Shown here: piece after piece, positions 1 to 8,390 of the stretch
Layout: each line of letters starts with the position of its first letter
Position numbering within the stretch: position 1 is the first letter of the stretch
Origin: an uncultured Eubacteriales bacterium
GTDB taxonomy: Bacteria; Bacillota; Clostridia; Oscillospirales; Acutalibacteraceae
Assembly (NCBI GenBank): GCA_934477125.1
Contig: CAKSOL010000001.1
Coordinates: forward strand, 124,001 to 188,000
Direction of reading: 5' to 3'
DNA: 64,000 bases
Notes under the pieces: model-generated
What the model was told of the DNA's origin: nothing
The model's database searches: none
What the model saw: the letters and a program-made list of their open reading frames with translations, nothing else
Position numbers and translations under genes: made by a program

Positions 1-449
1 GCGATAACCTTGGTTATCATTGAAACAACGCTCGGCAGCGTTGAGGTTGCAAGACTTGATATAACGTCTATATCCGATGTGAAGCGGTTGAGCAGCTCTC
101 CCGAATGATATTTGGAGGTTTCGGAGTAATGCCGCCTTACAAGCACCGAAAAAAGGTATCTTCTGAGCGATATTGTTATTTTACCGCCGACGCGGACGTT
201 TATCGCCGAGCTTATTCCCGAAAGAAGAATGGAAACAACAACGGCGGCAAACAGCATTCCTCCGAACAGCACCGCCCGGTTGAGGGTTCCGGTTGCGTTC
301 ATATCGAGAACTCTTTTTGAAAGGAACGCCATATAAATGCCGATAAGAGCGGTAATCGCGTTTATCGCGCTTATCGCAATAATTGCCGGAATAAACTTTT
401 TAAGCCGTGCGGCGGTCCAGCGTGCGGCGGAGGGGTTTGTTTTTTTCAT
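1..449 (-). CDS. ABC transporter, N-terminal membrane part (partial)
   Basis: The reading frame starts at the ATG at 449-447 and is open to the left edge, so only about 149 residues are present. Two long hydrophobic segments lie at about residues 18-42 and 61-80. They are followed by a stretch containing YHSGELLNRFTSDIDVI, which is typical of the first cytoplasmic loop of type I (ABC_TM1) exporters in which the membrane and ATPase domains are fused. The ATPase half would lie outside the window. The start overlaps the stop of the PqqD-like gene (ATGA), so the two are co-translated. With a PqqD neighbour this exporter may move a modified peptide, but that is inference. The family assignment is good; the substrate is unknown. 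Confidence 0.8.
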   Translation of the reverse strand, partial: MKKTNPSAARWTAARLKKFIPAIIAISAINAITALIGIYMAFLSKRVLDMNATGTLNRAVLFGGMLFAAVVVSILLSGISSAINVRVGGKITISLRRYLFSVLVRRHYSETSKYHSGELLNRFTSDIDVISSLATSTLPSVVSMITKVI

Positions 450-712
450 AATTCTATAATTCCGTTTTCCCTCATCGTTTTTAGAAACACGTTAATGTCG
501 TTAAGAGCAAGAACCGTTGAAATGTCAAAATGGGCAAGCAGGGAATGGAGCAGCTGCTCCTTGGAGGTAATTCCCGATGCTATCTGCTCCCAGAGGAAAG
601 CCGAGGTTTCGTTCAGAACGATGGTGTTGCGCAGAGGTGTAGCCGGGCTTTCTGCCGTAACGGTAGCCTGACCGGAAATTGTTTTTAAAGTGTATCCGGG
701 GTTTATTTTCAT
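446..712 (-). CDS. PqqD-like (RRE) small protein
   Basis: An 88-residue protein with the layout of stand-alone PqqD-type RiPP recognition elements: an N-terminal beta-rich part, then a central block with LNETSAFLWEQIASGIT, then a helical stretch that in the family ends with a DI..FL..L..NGII-type helix, here DINVFLKTMRENGIIEL. In known systems PqqD proteins hold a precursor peptide leader for a modifying enzyme; here no precursor or radical SAM enzyme is visible, because the operon continues beyond the left edge. The start has a GAGGTG ribosome binding site and is the first gene of the minus-strand operon. The stop overlaps the ABC gene start by four bases. The fold assignment is fairly secure, the role is inferred. 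Confidence 0.8.
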   Translation of the reverse strand: MKINPGYTLKTISGQATVTAESPATPLRNTIVLNETSAFLWEQIASGITSKEQLLHSLLAHFDISTVLALNDINVFLKTMRENGIIEL

Positions 713-750
713 ATAAGCACCTCAAATTTATCTGAATTTTTATATAATAC

Positions 751-779
751 TTGCAATTTTAATTATTATATACTAAAAT
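751..779 (+). promoter_or_regulatory. Predicted promoter of 829 gene
   Basis: TTGCAA (751-756) and TAAAAT (774-779) with 17-base spacing, about 50 bases before the gene starting at 829. The 14-base block at 743-756 is repeated in inverted form at 788-801 with one mismatch, so the two divergent promoters share symmetric flanks. Confidence 0.5.
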
Positions 780-793
780 ATAACATATTGCAA
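765..793 (-). promoter_or_regulatory. Predicted promoter of PqqD-ABC operon
   Basis: On the minus strand TTGCAA (793-788) is followed after 17 bases by a perfect TATAAT (770-765), about 50 bases before the PqqD-like start. It overlaps a mirror-image promoter facing the other way. This comes from sequence reading only. Confidence 0.55.
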
Positions 794-828
794 GTTTTAT
801 ATTATATGCAAAAATAAGGAGAAAAAGA

Positions 829-1356
829 ATGGATACTTTTTTTGAACAGATAGTTTCGGTTAAAAAAACCGCTAAATCATGGCTGATTATCTTCGGTATT
901 ATTTTTGCCGCGATAATCGTTTCGTTTGCGCTTCTTCTGCTCGGTATGAGCTTTTTAAGAGGCTTTTTTATGATAATACTGCTGCTGATTTTCGGCGTGT
1001 TCTACGGCGCATGGCAGGTTATAATCCGTCAGTCGGTCGAATATGAGTATATCGTAACCAACGGTTCTATGGACGTTGACCGCATAGTAGCCCAGCGTTC
1101 AAGAAAGCGCGTGCTTTCATTTGAGCTTTCAGCGGTTGAGCAGGTTGAGAAATATAACCCTGCCGCTCCTCCGGTCGGAAATTATTCAAAAACCGTTATT
1201 GCCTGCTCTCAAAACGCGGAGGACGCTTATTATATGGTCGTATCCTCAGAGGCAAAGGGAACGAGACTGCTCGTTTTCGCTCCGGACGACAGACTGAAGG
1301 ACGCTATTGCAAAATCTCTGCCGAGATTTATCGCGAACAGCGCCTTTAAAAACTGA
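829..1356 (+). CDS. Membrane protein of unknown function (DUF6106-like)
   Basis: A 175-residue protein with two adjacent hydrophobic segments at about residues 18-40 and 44-64, a short cytoplasmic start, and a soluble C-terminal domain of about 110 residues rich in beta-type sequence (VEYEYIVTNGSMDVDRI). It resembles the small clostridial membrane family I know as DUF6106, which is often found near the NAD(P)H-hydrate repair gene, as here; the family name is from memory. AAGGAGA upstream of 829 supports the start. It ends six bases before the nnr gene and is probably co-transcribed with it. No catalytic motif was recognised. Confidence 0.7.
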   Translation: MDTFFEQIVSVKKTAKSWLIIFGIIFAAIIVSFALLLLGMSFLRGFFMIILLLIFGVFYGAWQVIIRQSVEYEYIVTNGSMDVDRIVAQRSRKRVLSFELSAVEQVEKYNPAAPPVGNYSKTVIACSQNAEDAYYMVVSSEAKGTRLLVFAPDDRLKDAIAKSLPRFIANSAFKN

Positions 1357-1362
1357 TTTTTT

Positions 1363-2841
1363 ATGAAGATACTTTCCTGTGAACAGCTGCGCGCTGCAGA
1401 GAACGCGGCGTTTGATAACGGAATTACGGCTGCGGAGCTTATGTACAGCGCCGGCTGCGCGGCGGCTGAGGAAATATGCTCCCGCTATCCTGAGGAGAGC
1501 CGCTCGGTTCTCGTAATCTGCGGCAGCGGAAATAACGGGGGAGACGGATTGGTTATCGCGTCGCGCCTTGCCGCTGCCGGAGCGGCAGTCAGCGTTGTTT
1601 TCCCTCTCGGTGAGCCTAAAACCGAAACCGCCCGTCATTACTATCCTCTGCCGGCAGCCGTTAAAACTGAGGAGCCTGAGGAAATAACCGGCTCGCCGTT
1701 TAAAAAACGGCTTATAGTTGACGCTCTGTTCGGAATAGGACTTTCAAGGGGCGTTTCGGGAGCTGCGGCGGAAATTATCCGTTTTGCAAACTCGGCGGAC
1801 GCGGTTCGGGTTGCGATAGACGTTCCGAGCGGAGTTTTCTGCGATAACGGCAAGGTTGAGGGCGAGGTATTTGCTGCCGACCTTACTTTGACCTTTATTG
1901 CGGCAAAGCCATGCTTTTTCCTGCCGCCCGCGTCGGAATACTGCGGCGAAATAAAGGCGTTTGATATAGGCGCGCCCGTAAATGAATTTAAATACAGAAC
2001 GGTTGAACCCCCGGTTTTCCCCGCCAGAAAGAAAAATTCGCATAAGGGAACCTTCGGAAAGGCTCTGCTGCTTTGCGGAAGCTACGGTATGTGCGGCGCG
2101 GAAATTCTTGCCGCCCGCGCGGCTCTCAGAACCGGCGCAGGGATAGTCGGAGCTATGGTATGCGATAAAAATTATTCTGCGTTTTGCAGCAGCGTTCCGG
2201 AGGCAGTTACTCTGCCTGTTCCGACAGCCGCGTCCGGTGCGGCGGCTCCGGCTCCCGGAGTTTTGCCCGCCTGGATTGCAACCGGCTCGGCTCTGCTTAT
2301 AGGCTGCGGTCTCGGAGCCTCTGCCGAGGCGCGGAATATAGTCAGAACAGCGCTTTTGTCAACCGAAATTCCGACTGTTCTTGATGCAGATGGCATAAAT
2401 GCGGTAGTGTCGGACATAGAATTATTAAGGAAAACAAGAGTTCCTCTGATTCTTACTCCGCATCCGGGCGAAATGGCGCGCCTTTGCGGAACCGATACCG
2501 CGCATATAGAGAACGACAGACCGGGCTGCGCTGCGCGCTTTGCCGCCGGAACCGGCTGTATAGTTATACTTAAAGGCGCAAATACGGTTATCGCGCTTCC
2601 GAACGGGAATGTTTATTTTAACACTACCGGCAACCCCGGACTTGCAACCGGAGGCAGCGGCGACGTTCTTTCGGGAATACTCGTTTCGCTGCTTGCTCAG
2701 GGTATGTCTCCTTATGAGGCGGCGTCCGCCGCCGTCTGGATGCACGGCGCTGCTGCGGACATCTGCCGCAGGAAATACGGCGAGCGATTTATGCTGCCGA
2801 GCGATGTTATCGGAGAACTCAAAACACCGGAGGAAAATTAA
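1363..2841 (+). CDS. nnr: Bifunctional NAD(P)H-hydrate epimerase/dehydratase
   Basis: A 492-residue metabolite-repair enzyme made of two domains. The N-terminal epimerase (NnrE/YjeF-N, about residues 1-215) has the CGSGNNGGDGLVIASRL nucleotide-binding segment near residue 53 and DALFGIGLSR near 119. The C-terminal ADP-dependent dehydratase (NnrD, about 220-492) has the family signature GNPGLATGGSGDVLSGI near residues 424-440 and LTPHPGEMARL near 365. Together they reconvert damaged NADHX/NADPHX to NADH/NADPH in the cytosol. Length and domain order match the fused bacterial form. It begins seven bases after the membrane protein. No missing motif was seen. Confidence 0.95.
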   Translation: MKILSCEQLRAAENAAFDNGITAAELMYSAGCAAAEEICSRYPEESRSVLVICGSGNNGGDGLVIASRLAAAGAAVSVVFPLGEPKTETARHYYPLPAAVKTEEPEEITGSPFKKRLIVDALFGIGLSRGVSGAAAEIIRFANSADAVRVAIDVPSGVFCDNGKVEGEVFAADLTLTFIAAKPCFFLPPASEYCGEIKAFDIGAPVNEFKYRTVEPPVFPARKKNSHKGTFGKALLLCGSYGMCGAEILAARAALRTGAGIVGAMVCDKNYSAFCSSVPEAVTLPVPTAASGAAAPAPGVLPAWIATGSALLIGCGLGASAEARNIVRTALLSTEIPTVLDADGINAVVSDIELLRKTRVPLILTPHPGEMARLCGTDTAHIENDRPGCAARFAAGTGCIVILKGANTVIALPNGNVYFNTTGNPGLATGGSGDVLSGILVSLLAQGMSPYEAASAAVWMHGAAADICRRKYGERFMLPSDVIGELKTPEEN

Positions 2842-2911
2842 AGCAACGCCGCAAAAGCAGCTGACTGCCTTGCGCGGCATTGCCCTGAAAACCTCCGCAG
2901 ACGGGGGTTCG

Positions 2912-3418
2912 ATGATGAGAAAGCTTCTTCATTCAAAAAGGTATATATGCGTATGCTTAATCATATTTCTGCTTTGCAGCTGCGGCGGCGGTAACGTTGT
3001 TCCGGTTACAAGGCAGATTTCTTTTACAGCCGCTGTCGATTACGGCGGCGAGAGGTTTGTATGCGATACGTCTATTGATAAGGACGCTGTTATGCGGCTT
3101 GAGGTTAGTGAGCCGGAATCGCTGCGCGGACTTAAATTTACTATTGACGGGGAACGAGTTACGGCTGAGATGATGGGGCTTGAATATACTCCCGATACCG
3201 GAAAAATGCCTTTCGGCGCGGTTTCGCTCCGCCTTTACGGTATATTCAGCGGCTGCGCGCCCGGAGGTCTTTCGGAAAACGGCGGCAACTGCGCCTTTAC
3301 CGGGCGGCTGCCCGATTCAAAATATACTATGATATTTTCGCCTGCCGGTCTGCCGCTCAGCGTTTCTCTGGAGGACGGCAGCTTTTCGGCGGAATTCAGT
3401 AATGTTACGGTAGGATAA
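2912..3418 (+). CDS. Small lipoprotein of unknown function
   Basis: About 168 residues. The frame is open further upstream over the end of nnr, but the ATG at 2912 (or the next one at 2915) begins a normal lipoprotein signal: basic MMRKLLHSKR, a hydrophobic core, then LLCSC as lipobox, with a GGGGG run just upstream. The mature part is about 145 residues with no family recognised; it alternates short charged and aromatic strands and is probably beta-rich, exported and lipid-anchored. It is the last gene of the plus-strand group and is followed by the two-way terminator at 3499. Function unknown. Confidence 0.65.
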   Translation: MMRKLLHSKRYICVCLIIFLLCSCGGGNVVPVTRQISFTAAVDYGGERFVCDTSIDKDAVMRLEVSEPESLRGLKFTIDGERVTAEMMGLEYTPDTGKMPFGAVSLRLYGIFSGCAPGGLSENGGNCAFTGRLPDSKYTMIFSPAGLPLSVSLEDGSFSAEFSNVTVG

Positions 3419-3493
3419 AAAAGTAATGGAGAGGTCCTATGACTCCCTTTTGAAATTTAATCCTTGTTCTGTGCGCAAATGTTAAAGCTGATA

Positions 3494-3558
3494 AAAAGGC
3501 ATCAGATATCGGACATACAAAAGCGCGGCTGCCGCAGTCTGATATCTGATGCTTTTTT
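3494..3558. terminator. Bidirectional intrinsic terminator
   Basis: A perfect 12-base-pair stem, GCATCAGATATC (3499-3510) with GATATCTGATGC (3541-3552), followed by a T run on the plus strand and preceded by an A run (3494-3498) that gives a T run on the minus strand. It sits between the convergent genes ending at 3418 and 3588 and can serve both. Confidence 0.85.
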
Positions 3559-3587
3559 AGTTTTTATTATGCTTTCCCGACGGAAAA

Positions 3588-4718
3588 TCAGTCTACCCGC
3601 TCAATATAACCGCTTACAGGCTCGGTATACATATTATCGTCGGTAACTGCTTTATAACGCTTGCCGTCATACACATCGGTAAATCCGTTGGTTGCTTTAT
3701 AAACCTCGTTTGTTTCGGTGTCGTAAACGCGCTCGTAGCCGAGAGTGGCGTCGCTCTGCTTCTGGCTCATAATGTCCTGACTCTTGTTCCTGCTCTCCCA
3801 GGAGGACATTATTCCGTTCAGGGTTTCGTTGAAGTTCTGGCTTATCTGCTTTGAAAGAGCAACCTTTTCATCGCTTGCCTGATTTGTTGCGCTTACAAAG
3901 CTGTCTGAATAATTAAGGCTGTTCATACATTTGGTAAGCACCGGCTCCCATTCGATAAACGTATCCTTTGCCGCAGTTATGGCGACAACATTATACGCCA
4001 TATAATAGCCGCCGTCAGCCGTTTGGAGCTGATAGCCTATAAGCTGTCCGCTTGATATGGGCGCACTACCGAAATCGACAACGCTTGCCGAAAACATTCC
4101 CTCGCCCTCTTTGCCGCCGTCGGTAAAGGTTCCGCGCAGCAGCTCATCGCCCAAAGCATACGCTTTCATAGCGCTTGTCGAGGCAAAACGGTCGGTAACG
4201 GCAAAGCCGTCCAGACGCGGGAACTTATAGCCCGCATAGCTCGGCTCCTCCTGCTCCGCAAAGTCGGCGTATTGCGAGAAAATTTTGAAAAATCCTTCTG
4301 TCGATGGGTTTGAAAGCACTACGGCGTTTGTAAAAAGCTTTAATGAGGTGTTGCCCATACTGTAATTCTGCTGATACGCCGCTTTTCCTGCCTGACTGTG
4401 CAGCAGAACATCCGCCTTGAGCAGTAAAAACATCTGATTTAACGGCTCATTCGGGTCGTAAACGCGGATAGAATGATAAATGTTGATACCGCCCTCGGTG
4501 ACCTTCCAGCCCTTTGGAATGTTAAGATTGAAATCGGCGGTCTCATATTTTTCGGTCTGCACGGCTTTTGCCGCCGTTTCTGTGATTTTAACTCCGTGCT
4601 CTGTTTTGGTCTTTGTTCCGTCGTCGTTTACTGTTGTTTTAGCGCCGCACGCCGAAACAGCCGATGCCGCAAACGCCGTAAGAGCCATAAGAGCGGCTGC
4701 TTTTAAAAATTTTTTCAT
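3588..4718 (-). CDS. Secreted lipoprotein of unknown function
   Basis: A 376-residue predicted lipoprotein: MKKFLKAA start, hydrophobic core, and lipobox ASAVSAC near residue 24. After a short low-complexity linker, residues 50-180 contain FNLNIPKGWKVTEGG, a pattern seen in small exported PsbP/Mog1-like stress domains (that comparison is tentative). The C-terminal 60 residues hold several Tyr/Thr-rich segments (YERVYDTETNEVYKATNG) that could form short beta repeats. It is the last gene of the minus-strand surface operon, 13 bases after the previous gene, and ends at the two-way terminator. No enzyme motif was found. Confidence 0.7.
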   Translation of the reverse strand: MKKFLKAAALMALTAFAASAVSACGAKTTVNDDGTKTKTEHGVKITETAAKAVQTEKYETADFNLNIPKGWKVTEGGINIYHSIRVYDPNEPLNQMFLLLKADVLLHSQAGKAAYQQNYSMGNTSLKLFTNAVVLSNPSTEGFFKIFSQYADFAEQEEPSYAGYKFPRLDGFAVTDRFASTSAMKAYALGDELLRGTFTDGGKEGEGMFSASVVDFGSAPISSGQLIGYQLQTADGGYYMAYNVVAITAAKDTFIEWEPVLTKCMNSLNYSDSFVSATNQASDEKVALSKQISQNFNETLNGIMSSWESRNKSQDIMSQKQSDATLGYERVYDTETNEVYKATNGFTDVYDGKRYKAVTDDNMYTEPVSGYIERVD

Positions 4719-4731
4719 AATCTTCCTCCGT

Positions 4732-5886
4732 TCAGCCTATCTGACTGCTGATGTCTGCCGGTATTTCGATATCGCCGAAACTGTACTGACTGTATTTGTT
4801 TTCAGTTTGAATTATTTCGGTAAGCGGCAGAATTTTATTATCCTTTGTTATAACCGCCGATTGGGTTACCGTCGCAATTTCATTATAATATTTCGTCAGC
4901 AGCTCGATTTTTTCAAGCCGGTATCTGTCTCCGCCGCCGAATTTCGGCAGGTAATCAGCCTGAGTGCCGTCGCTGTTGGTGATTTTATCGGTGTGCTTTG
5001 CGAGATTGTCGGGAACAGCGTCGTAAACCAGCTTGTAAAAGGCTTTGTCGGTTACTAAAATATTGCCGTTGAAAAGGGTTATTATTTTTTCGCCCTCCGC
5101 TAAAGCCGAGCAGTTAGCCTCCCATATGATAACACCGCGGTTTTTGTCGTCAAAATAAAGGGTGCTGCCTGCCATATTGCTTTTATCCTGCTTTGCAGCG
5201 TAGATATAAAGCTTGCCGTCGGCAATAACCGTATGACTGTCAAACCGTGTTATTCTGCTCCTGAAATCAGGTATCTCGGAAAGCGTTTTTCCGTCTGAGA
5301 AATACTGATAGGTATGCTCAAAGTATATCATACCGACCTGCGACTCCTTTGGGGTATACGGACCGTTGTTCGACGGCGCTTCAAGGGAAAAACGTCTGCT
5401 GTCGGAAAAAATCACGTCCAAATCGGCGCCGTTGAAATCGCGGGCATGCAGGTATATCGGCTTTGCCGTATCCGGCAGGCTGTATATTTCTATGCAATTC
5501 TTCCCGCCCTGCAATGCGGAATCGGTACTGAATTTATATAGCTTTCCACCGGAAAGAAAAACGCTTGAAAGGTCGCCGCCTGCGGCAATCGGGTCATTAT
5601 CGGGGAAAACGGTACCAAAGCTTAGAAGTCCTTCGCCGCCCGAAAACTGCTTGTAATCTGAGCTTTGAAAGGAAATACCACGCTTGCTCAAAAGCTCCTG
5701 CTCCAGGGTTTTAGGCTCTGTCTGCGTTTCGGACGAGGAGTTATCCGCTTTAGAGCTGCCGGACTGTGCGTCCGATGCCGAATTTTCCGCTTTTTTACCG
5801 CAGCCGGTTATTAAAACAGCTGCGAGCAAAACCGGTATAGCCGTGCGGACGGCTCGGTGAAAACCGAGAATAGTATGACGTACCAT
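4732..5886 (-). CDS. Secreted lipoprotein of unknown function
   Basis: A 384-residue predicted lipoprotein with lipobox LITGC near residue 29, then a Ser/Lys/Glu/Gln-rich linker (about residues 30-62) and a globular domain of about 310 residues rich in short Tyr/Gly/Asp turns. Phrases such as DGKLYIYAAK and NILVTDKAFYKLV recur at irregular spacing and suggest a beta-propeller or similar sheet fold, which is inference. AAGGAGAAAATAA upstream gives a good ribosome binding site. It lies 24 bases after the sortase-anchored gene and 13 before the next lipoprotein, so it belongs to the same operon. Confidence 0.7.
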   Translation of the reverse strand: MVRHTILGFHRAVRTAIPVLLAAVLITGCGKKAENSASDAQSGSSKADNSSSETQTEPKTLEQELLSKRGISFQSSDYKQFSGGEGLLSFGTVFPDNDPIAAGGDLSSVFLSGGKLYKFSTDSALQGGKNCIEIYSLPDTAKPIYLHARDFNGADLDVIFSDSRRFSLEAPSNNGPYTPKESQVGMIYFEHTYQYFSDGKTLSEIPDFRSRITRFDSHTVIADGKLYIYAAKQDKSNMAGSTLYFDDKNRGVIIWEANCSALAEGEKIITLFNGNILVTDKAFYKLVYDAVPDNLAKHTDKITNSDGTQADYLPKFGGGDRYRLEKIELLTKYYNEIATVTQSAVITKDNKILPLTEIIQTENKYSQYSFGDIEIPADISSQIG

Positions 5887-5910
5887 TTATTTTCTCCTTG
5901 ATAAAAGGTT

Positions 5911-8337
5911 TTATTTGACAGAAAATTTTCTGCTTTTATATAATATCAATGTGCAGATAAAAGCTCCGCTTATAAGCATCAGAGAAATCGGCAGAGCATT
6001 GCCGCGGTTTCCGGTTTGAGGTGATTTAACCGAGGAGGACGCGCTGCCTGCGGATTTAATCTCAAAGCTCGCCGAGCATTCTCCGTCGGTATAGACTGCG
6101 GTAAGGGTGTGCTTGCCGGCGGAAAGCGAACTGAGAAAGTCGGATTTCAGCGTTATGACCGTTGAGCCGGAAACGGCGGTATATTTATCCGGGGAAATGA
6201 GACTGCTGTCTACCTTGACTCCGGTAAACTTTAAAAAATCTCCGTTTGCAACAAATTTCAGTGTACTGTCGCTGCCCTGTGTCCAAGTGCCGTTTGCACC
6301 GTCGGTTATTTTGTATTCAAATGTCGTACCGGATGCCTGCGGCGTCATGGTAAGGGCAGTCGCCCCTGAAAATTGCTGCTCATTATCGGAACTGTTACGG
6401 TCGAAGGCAACTTCCTGACCGTTGATAACCAGTTTGGTATTAGACCCGAAGTAGTAGCCTGCTTCGCTGCCTGCGGCAGTAGTAGTCAGATAGAGCTTAT
6501 AGGTATAGGTTTTGTTTTTATCAAAAGCAGAAATGAGCTTGCCGCCCCACATGGGCAGATGATCCGCATTATTGAACCACTCCTCGGAGCTGATACCCTC
6601 GCCATCGGTCTGCCAAGCCTCGTAAATCAACTTATAGGGCGCACCGTCAGGAATCTTACCGGTGAATACAGGCTTGTCACCGTCCTTAAAGGTCAGGGTG
6701 ACGCCGTTGATCTCCACCGCTGCGATTTCCTTGGGTGCAGAAGGATCAGCCGCTGCAATCTTCACGGGAATAGTGCCTGTCTGATGGTAGTCGGCATCTG
6801 CACCGGTTACTGCCATACCGTTACCGACGGTAAGTGTGCCCTTAACCAGCAAGGCTGTGTTGCCGGTCTTGCCGGTGTCCAGAATGGTGGTGCCGCCGGT
6901 GAAGGTGGCTTTTTGAAATTCGTAGGGCATCTTCACCAGGGCGGTGGCATAGTCGACATCCTCGCTGGCGGGGAACACGATGGGGTCAAAATCGTCCCAA
7001 TCCCATGCCGCGTCCAGAGTGCCGCCGCTGACGGTAAGTTCGCTCACATCCACGGCGGGGTTGACATACAGCCGGCCGTTAAAGTCGCTCTTGCGCACGG
7101 GTTCCCGGACGGTCAACGTGCCTCCGGAAAGGTTCAGCGCGCCGACATCAATGCCCCGGGTCTGGACGGTGCCGCCGGAAATATTGACCTTAAGTCCGCT
7201 TCCCTGGAGCCAGCCCCGGTTCACAATGCTGCCGCTGGTAACGGTGAACAGGCCCTGGTTTTCTTTGGCACCGTAGGCGGATACATAGATTGTGCCGTTG
7301 CTGGTCTCCAAAGTGCCTCCGGTGACGGTGATGTTGCCGGAATCGGCGATATTTTTATCCACTTCCACATCCAGGGCGTTGCCGTAGCTGGTTTCCGTCT
7401 GGGTGCTGACGGCGGTGAGCTTGCCGCCGCTGAGGGCAAGGCTGCCGCCGGAAATATACGCGCCATAGGCTCCGGCCACCGCCACCTCAGCGGAATCCGT
7501 CACGGTCAGGCTGCCGGAGGAGATATACAAACCGTCGGACAGGACGCCGCCGTCTGACATCTTCTCCACGCTTTCAGCTCGGAGTCCGCCGTTGCCGGAC
7601 ACGGTAACATTACCCCGATACATATACACGCCCCGAGAGAACACCGCTCTCTTGGAACCGTCGTCCTCGATCTCGTAGGACTCTCCGGCGATGGCCGTGA
7701 GGGTACCGCCGGTGACCAGCAGCGCCTTATTCTTTATATTGTTATCCATATTAACGCCGATGGAGAATACGCTGTCCTTGCCCTCTATATAGCCGCCCCG
7801 TGCCGTCACATGACCGCCCTTAACGGTAAAGTCGCCGTACACAGAGATGCCGGAGCTAAAGGTCCAGCCGTCGCTCTCATTTGTGACTTTACCGGCGCAG
7901 ACCGACAATGTGCCGGTGCCCGCCGTGCCGCCCTGAACGGTGAGGCTGCCCGCCGCGTCCAGCGCGTTGATGAAGGTCTGGTTATTGTGCTGACCGGACA
8001 CATTGATGGTGACATCGCCGCTCTGGATGAAGTTATGGCTGCCGTCGGTCAGGACGATGGTGGATCCAACCGGCAGTTTCACAGCCGTTTGGGCGGTTGT
8101 GGTGAACTCAATGCCACGCAGAGTCAGGGTCTTGGAACTGTTGTCCCACGAAGAAAGGGCTGTGCCGGTCTTATATTGATTAAGCAGGTCAATGGCCGCC
8201 GTACCGCTTTGAACGGTAAAATCCGCTGTTTCTGTTGCCGGAGCTGTTGCCAATGCCGTAATCGGCACGAGCGACAGTACCATACACAGAGTAAGCAGTA
8301 CCATCAACAATTTTGTTTTTATGGTTATTTTTTGCAT
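5911..8337 (-). CDS. Sortase-anchored beta-helical surface protein
   Basis: An 808-residue surface protein. It has a signal peptide (about residues 1-31), a long right-handed beta-helix-like region (about 40-520) built from many short strands of the kind SGGTLTV, LTVTGG and SLALSGGKL, a beta-sandwich stretch, and a C-terminal SPQTGN sorting motif near residue 775 followed by a hydrophobic segment and the basic tail SRKFSVK. The beta-helical module is paralogous to the middle of the protein at 28259-31882; both share TADFT, SSWDN/STWDN-type starts and GGTLTVREPVRK. The central part of the gene (about 6650-8200) looks richer in G and C at third positions than its two ends. AAAGGAG supports the start. 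The binding target is unknown. Confidence 0.8.
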   Translation of the reverse strand: MQKITIKTKLLMVLLTLCMVLSLVPITALATAPATETADFTVQSGTAAIDLLNQYKTGTALSSWDNSSKTLTLRGIEFTTTAQTAVKLPVGSTIVLTDGSHNFIQSGDVTINVSGQHNNQTFINALDAAGSLTVQGGTAGTGTLSVCAGKVTNESDGWTFSSGISVYGDFTVKGGHVTARGGYIEGKDSVFSIGVNMDNNIKNKALLVTGGTLTAIAGESYEIEDDGSKRAVFSRGVYMYRGNVTVSGNGGLRAESVEKMSDGGVLSDGLYISSGSLTVTDSAEVAVAGAYGAYISGGSLALSGGKLTAVSTQTETSYGNALDVEVDKNIADSGNITVTGGTLETSNGTIYVSAYGAKENQGLFTVTSGSIVNRGWLQGSGLKVNISGGTVQTRGIDVGALNLSGGTLTVREPVRKSDFNGRLYVNPAVDVSELTVSGGTLDAAWDWDDFDPIVFPASEDVDYATALVKMPYEFQKATFTGGTTILDTGKTGNTALLVKGTLTVGNGMAVTGADADYHQTGTIPVKIAAADPSAPKEIAAVEINGVTLTFKDGDKPVFTGKIPDGAPYKLIYEAWQTDGEGISSEEWFNNADHLPMWGGKLISAFDKNKTYTYKLYLTTTAAGSEAGYYFGSNTKLVINGQEVAFDRNSSDNEQQFSGATALTMTPQASGTTFEYKITDGANGTWTQGSDSTLKFVANGDFLKFTGVKVDSSLISPDKYTAVSGSTVITLKSDFLSSLSAGKHTLTAVYTDGECSASFEIKSAGSASSSVKSPQTGNRGNALPISLMLISGAFICTLILYKSRKFSVK

Positions 8338-8390
8338 GATTTGCTCCTTTCTGCGGCCATAGCCGCATGAAAAAATGAAGATGTTCGATT

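Noticed and set aside
3464..3646. Small plus-strand frame of 60 codons
   Set aside because: It lies across the two-way terminator hairpin and the end of the opposite gene; no ribosome binding site or family.
6373..7557. 394-codon plus-strand frame opposite the beta-helix surface gene
   Set aside because: Same reason: a shadow of biased codon use in a GC-rich repeat region; no ribosome binding site or family pattern.
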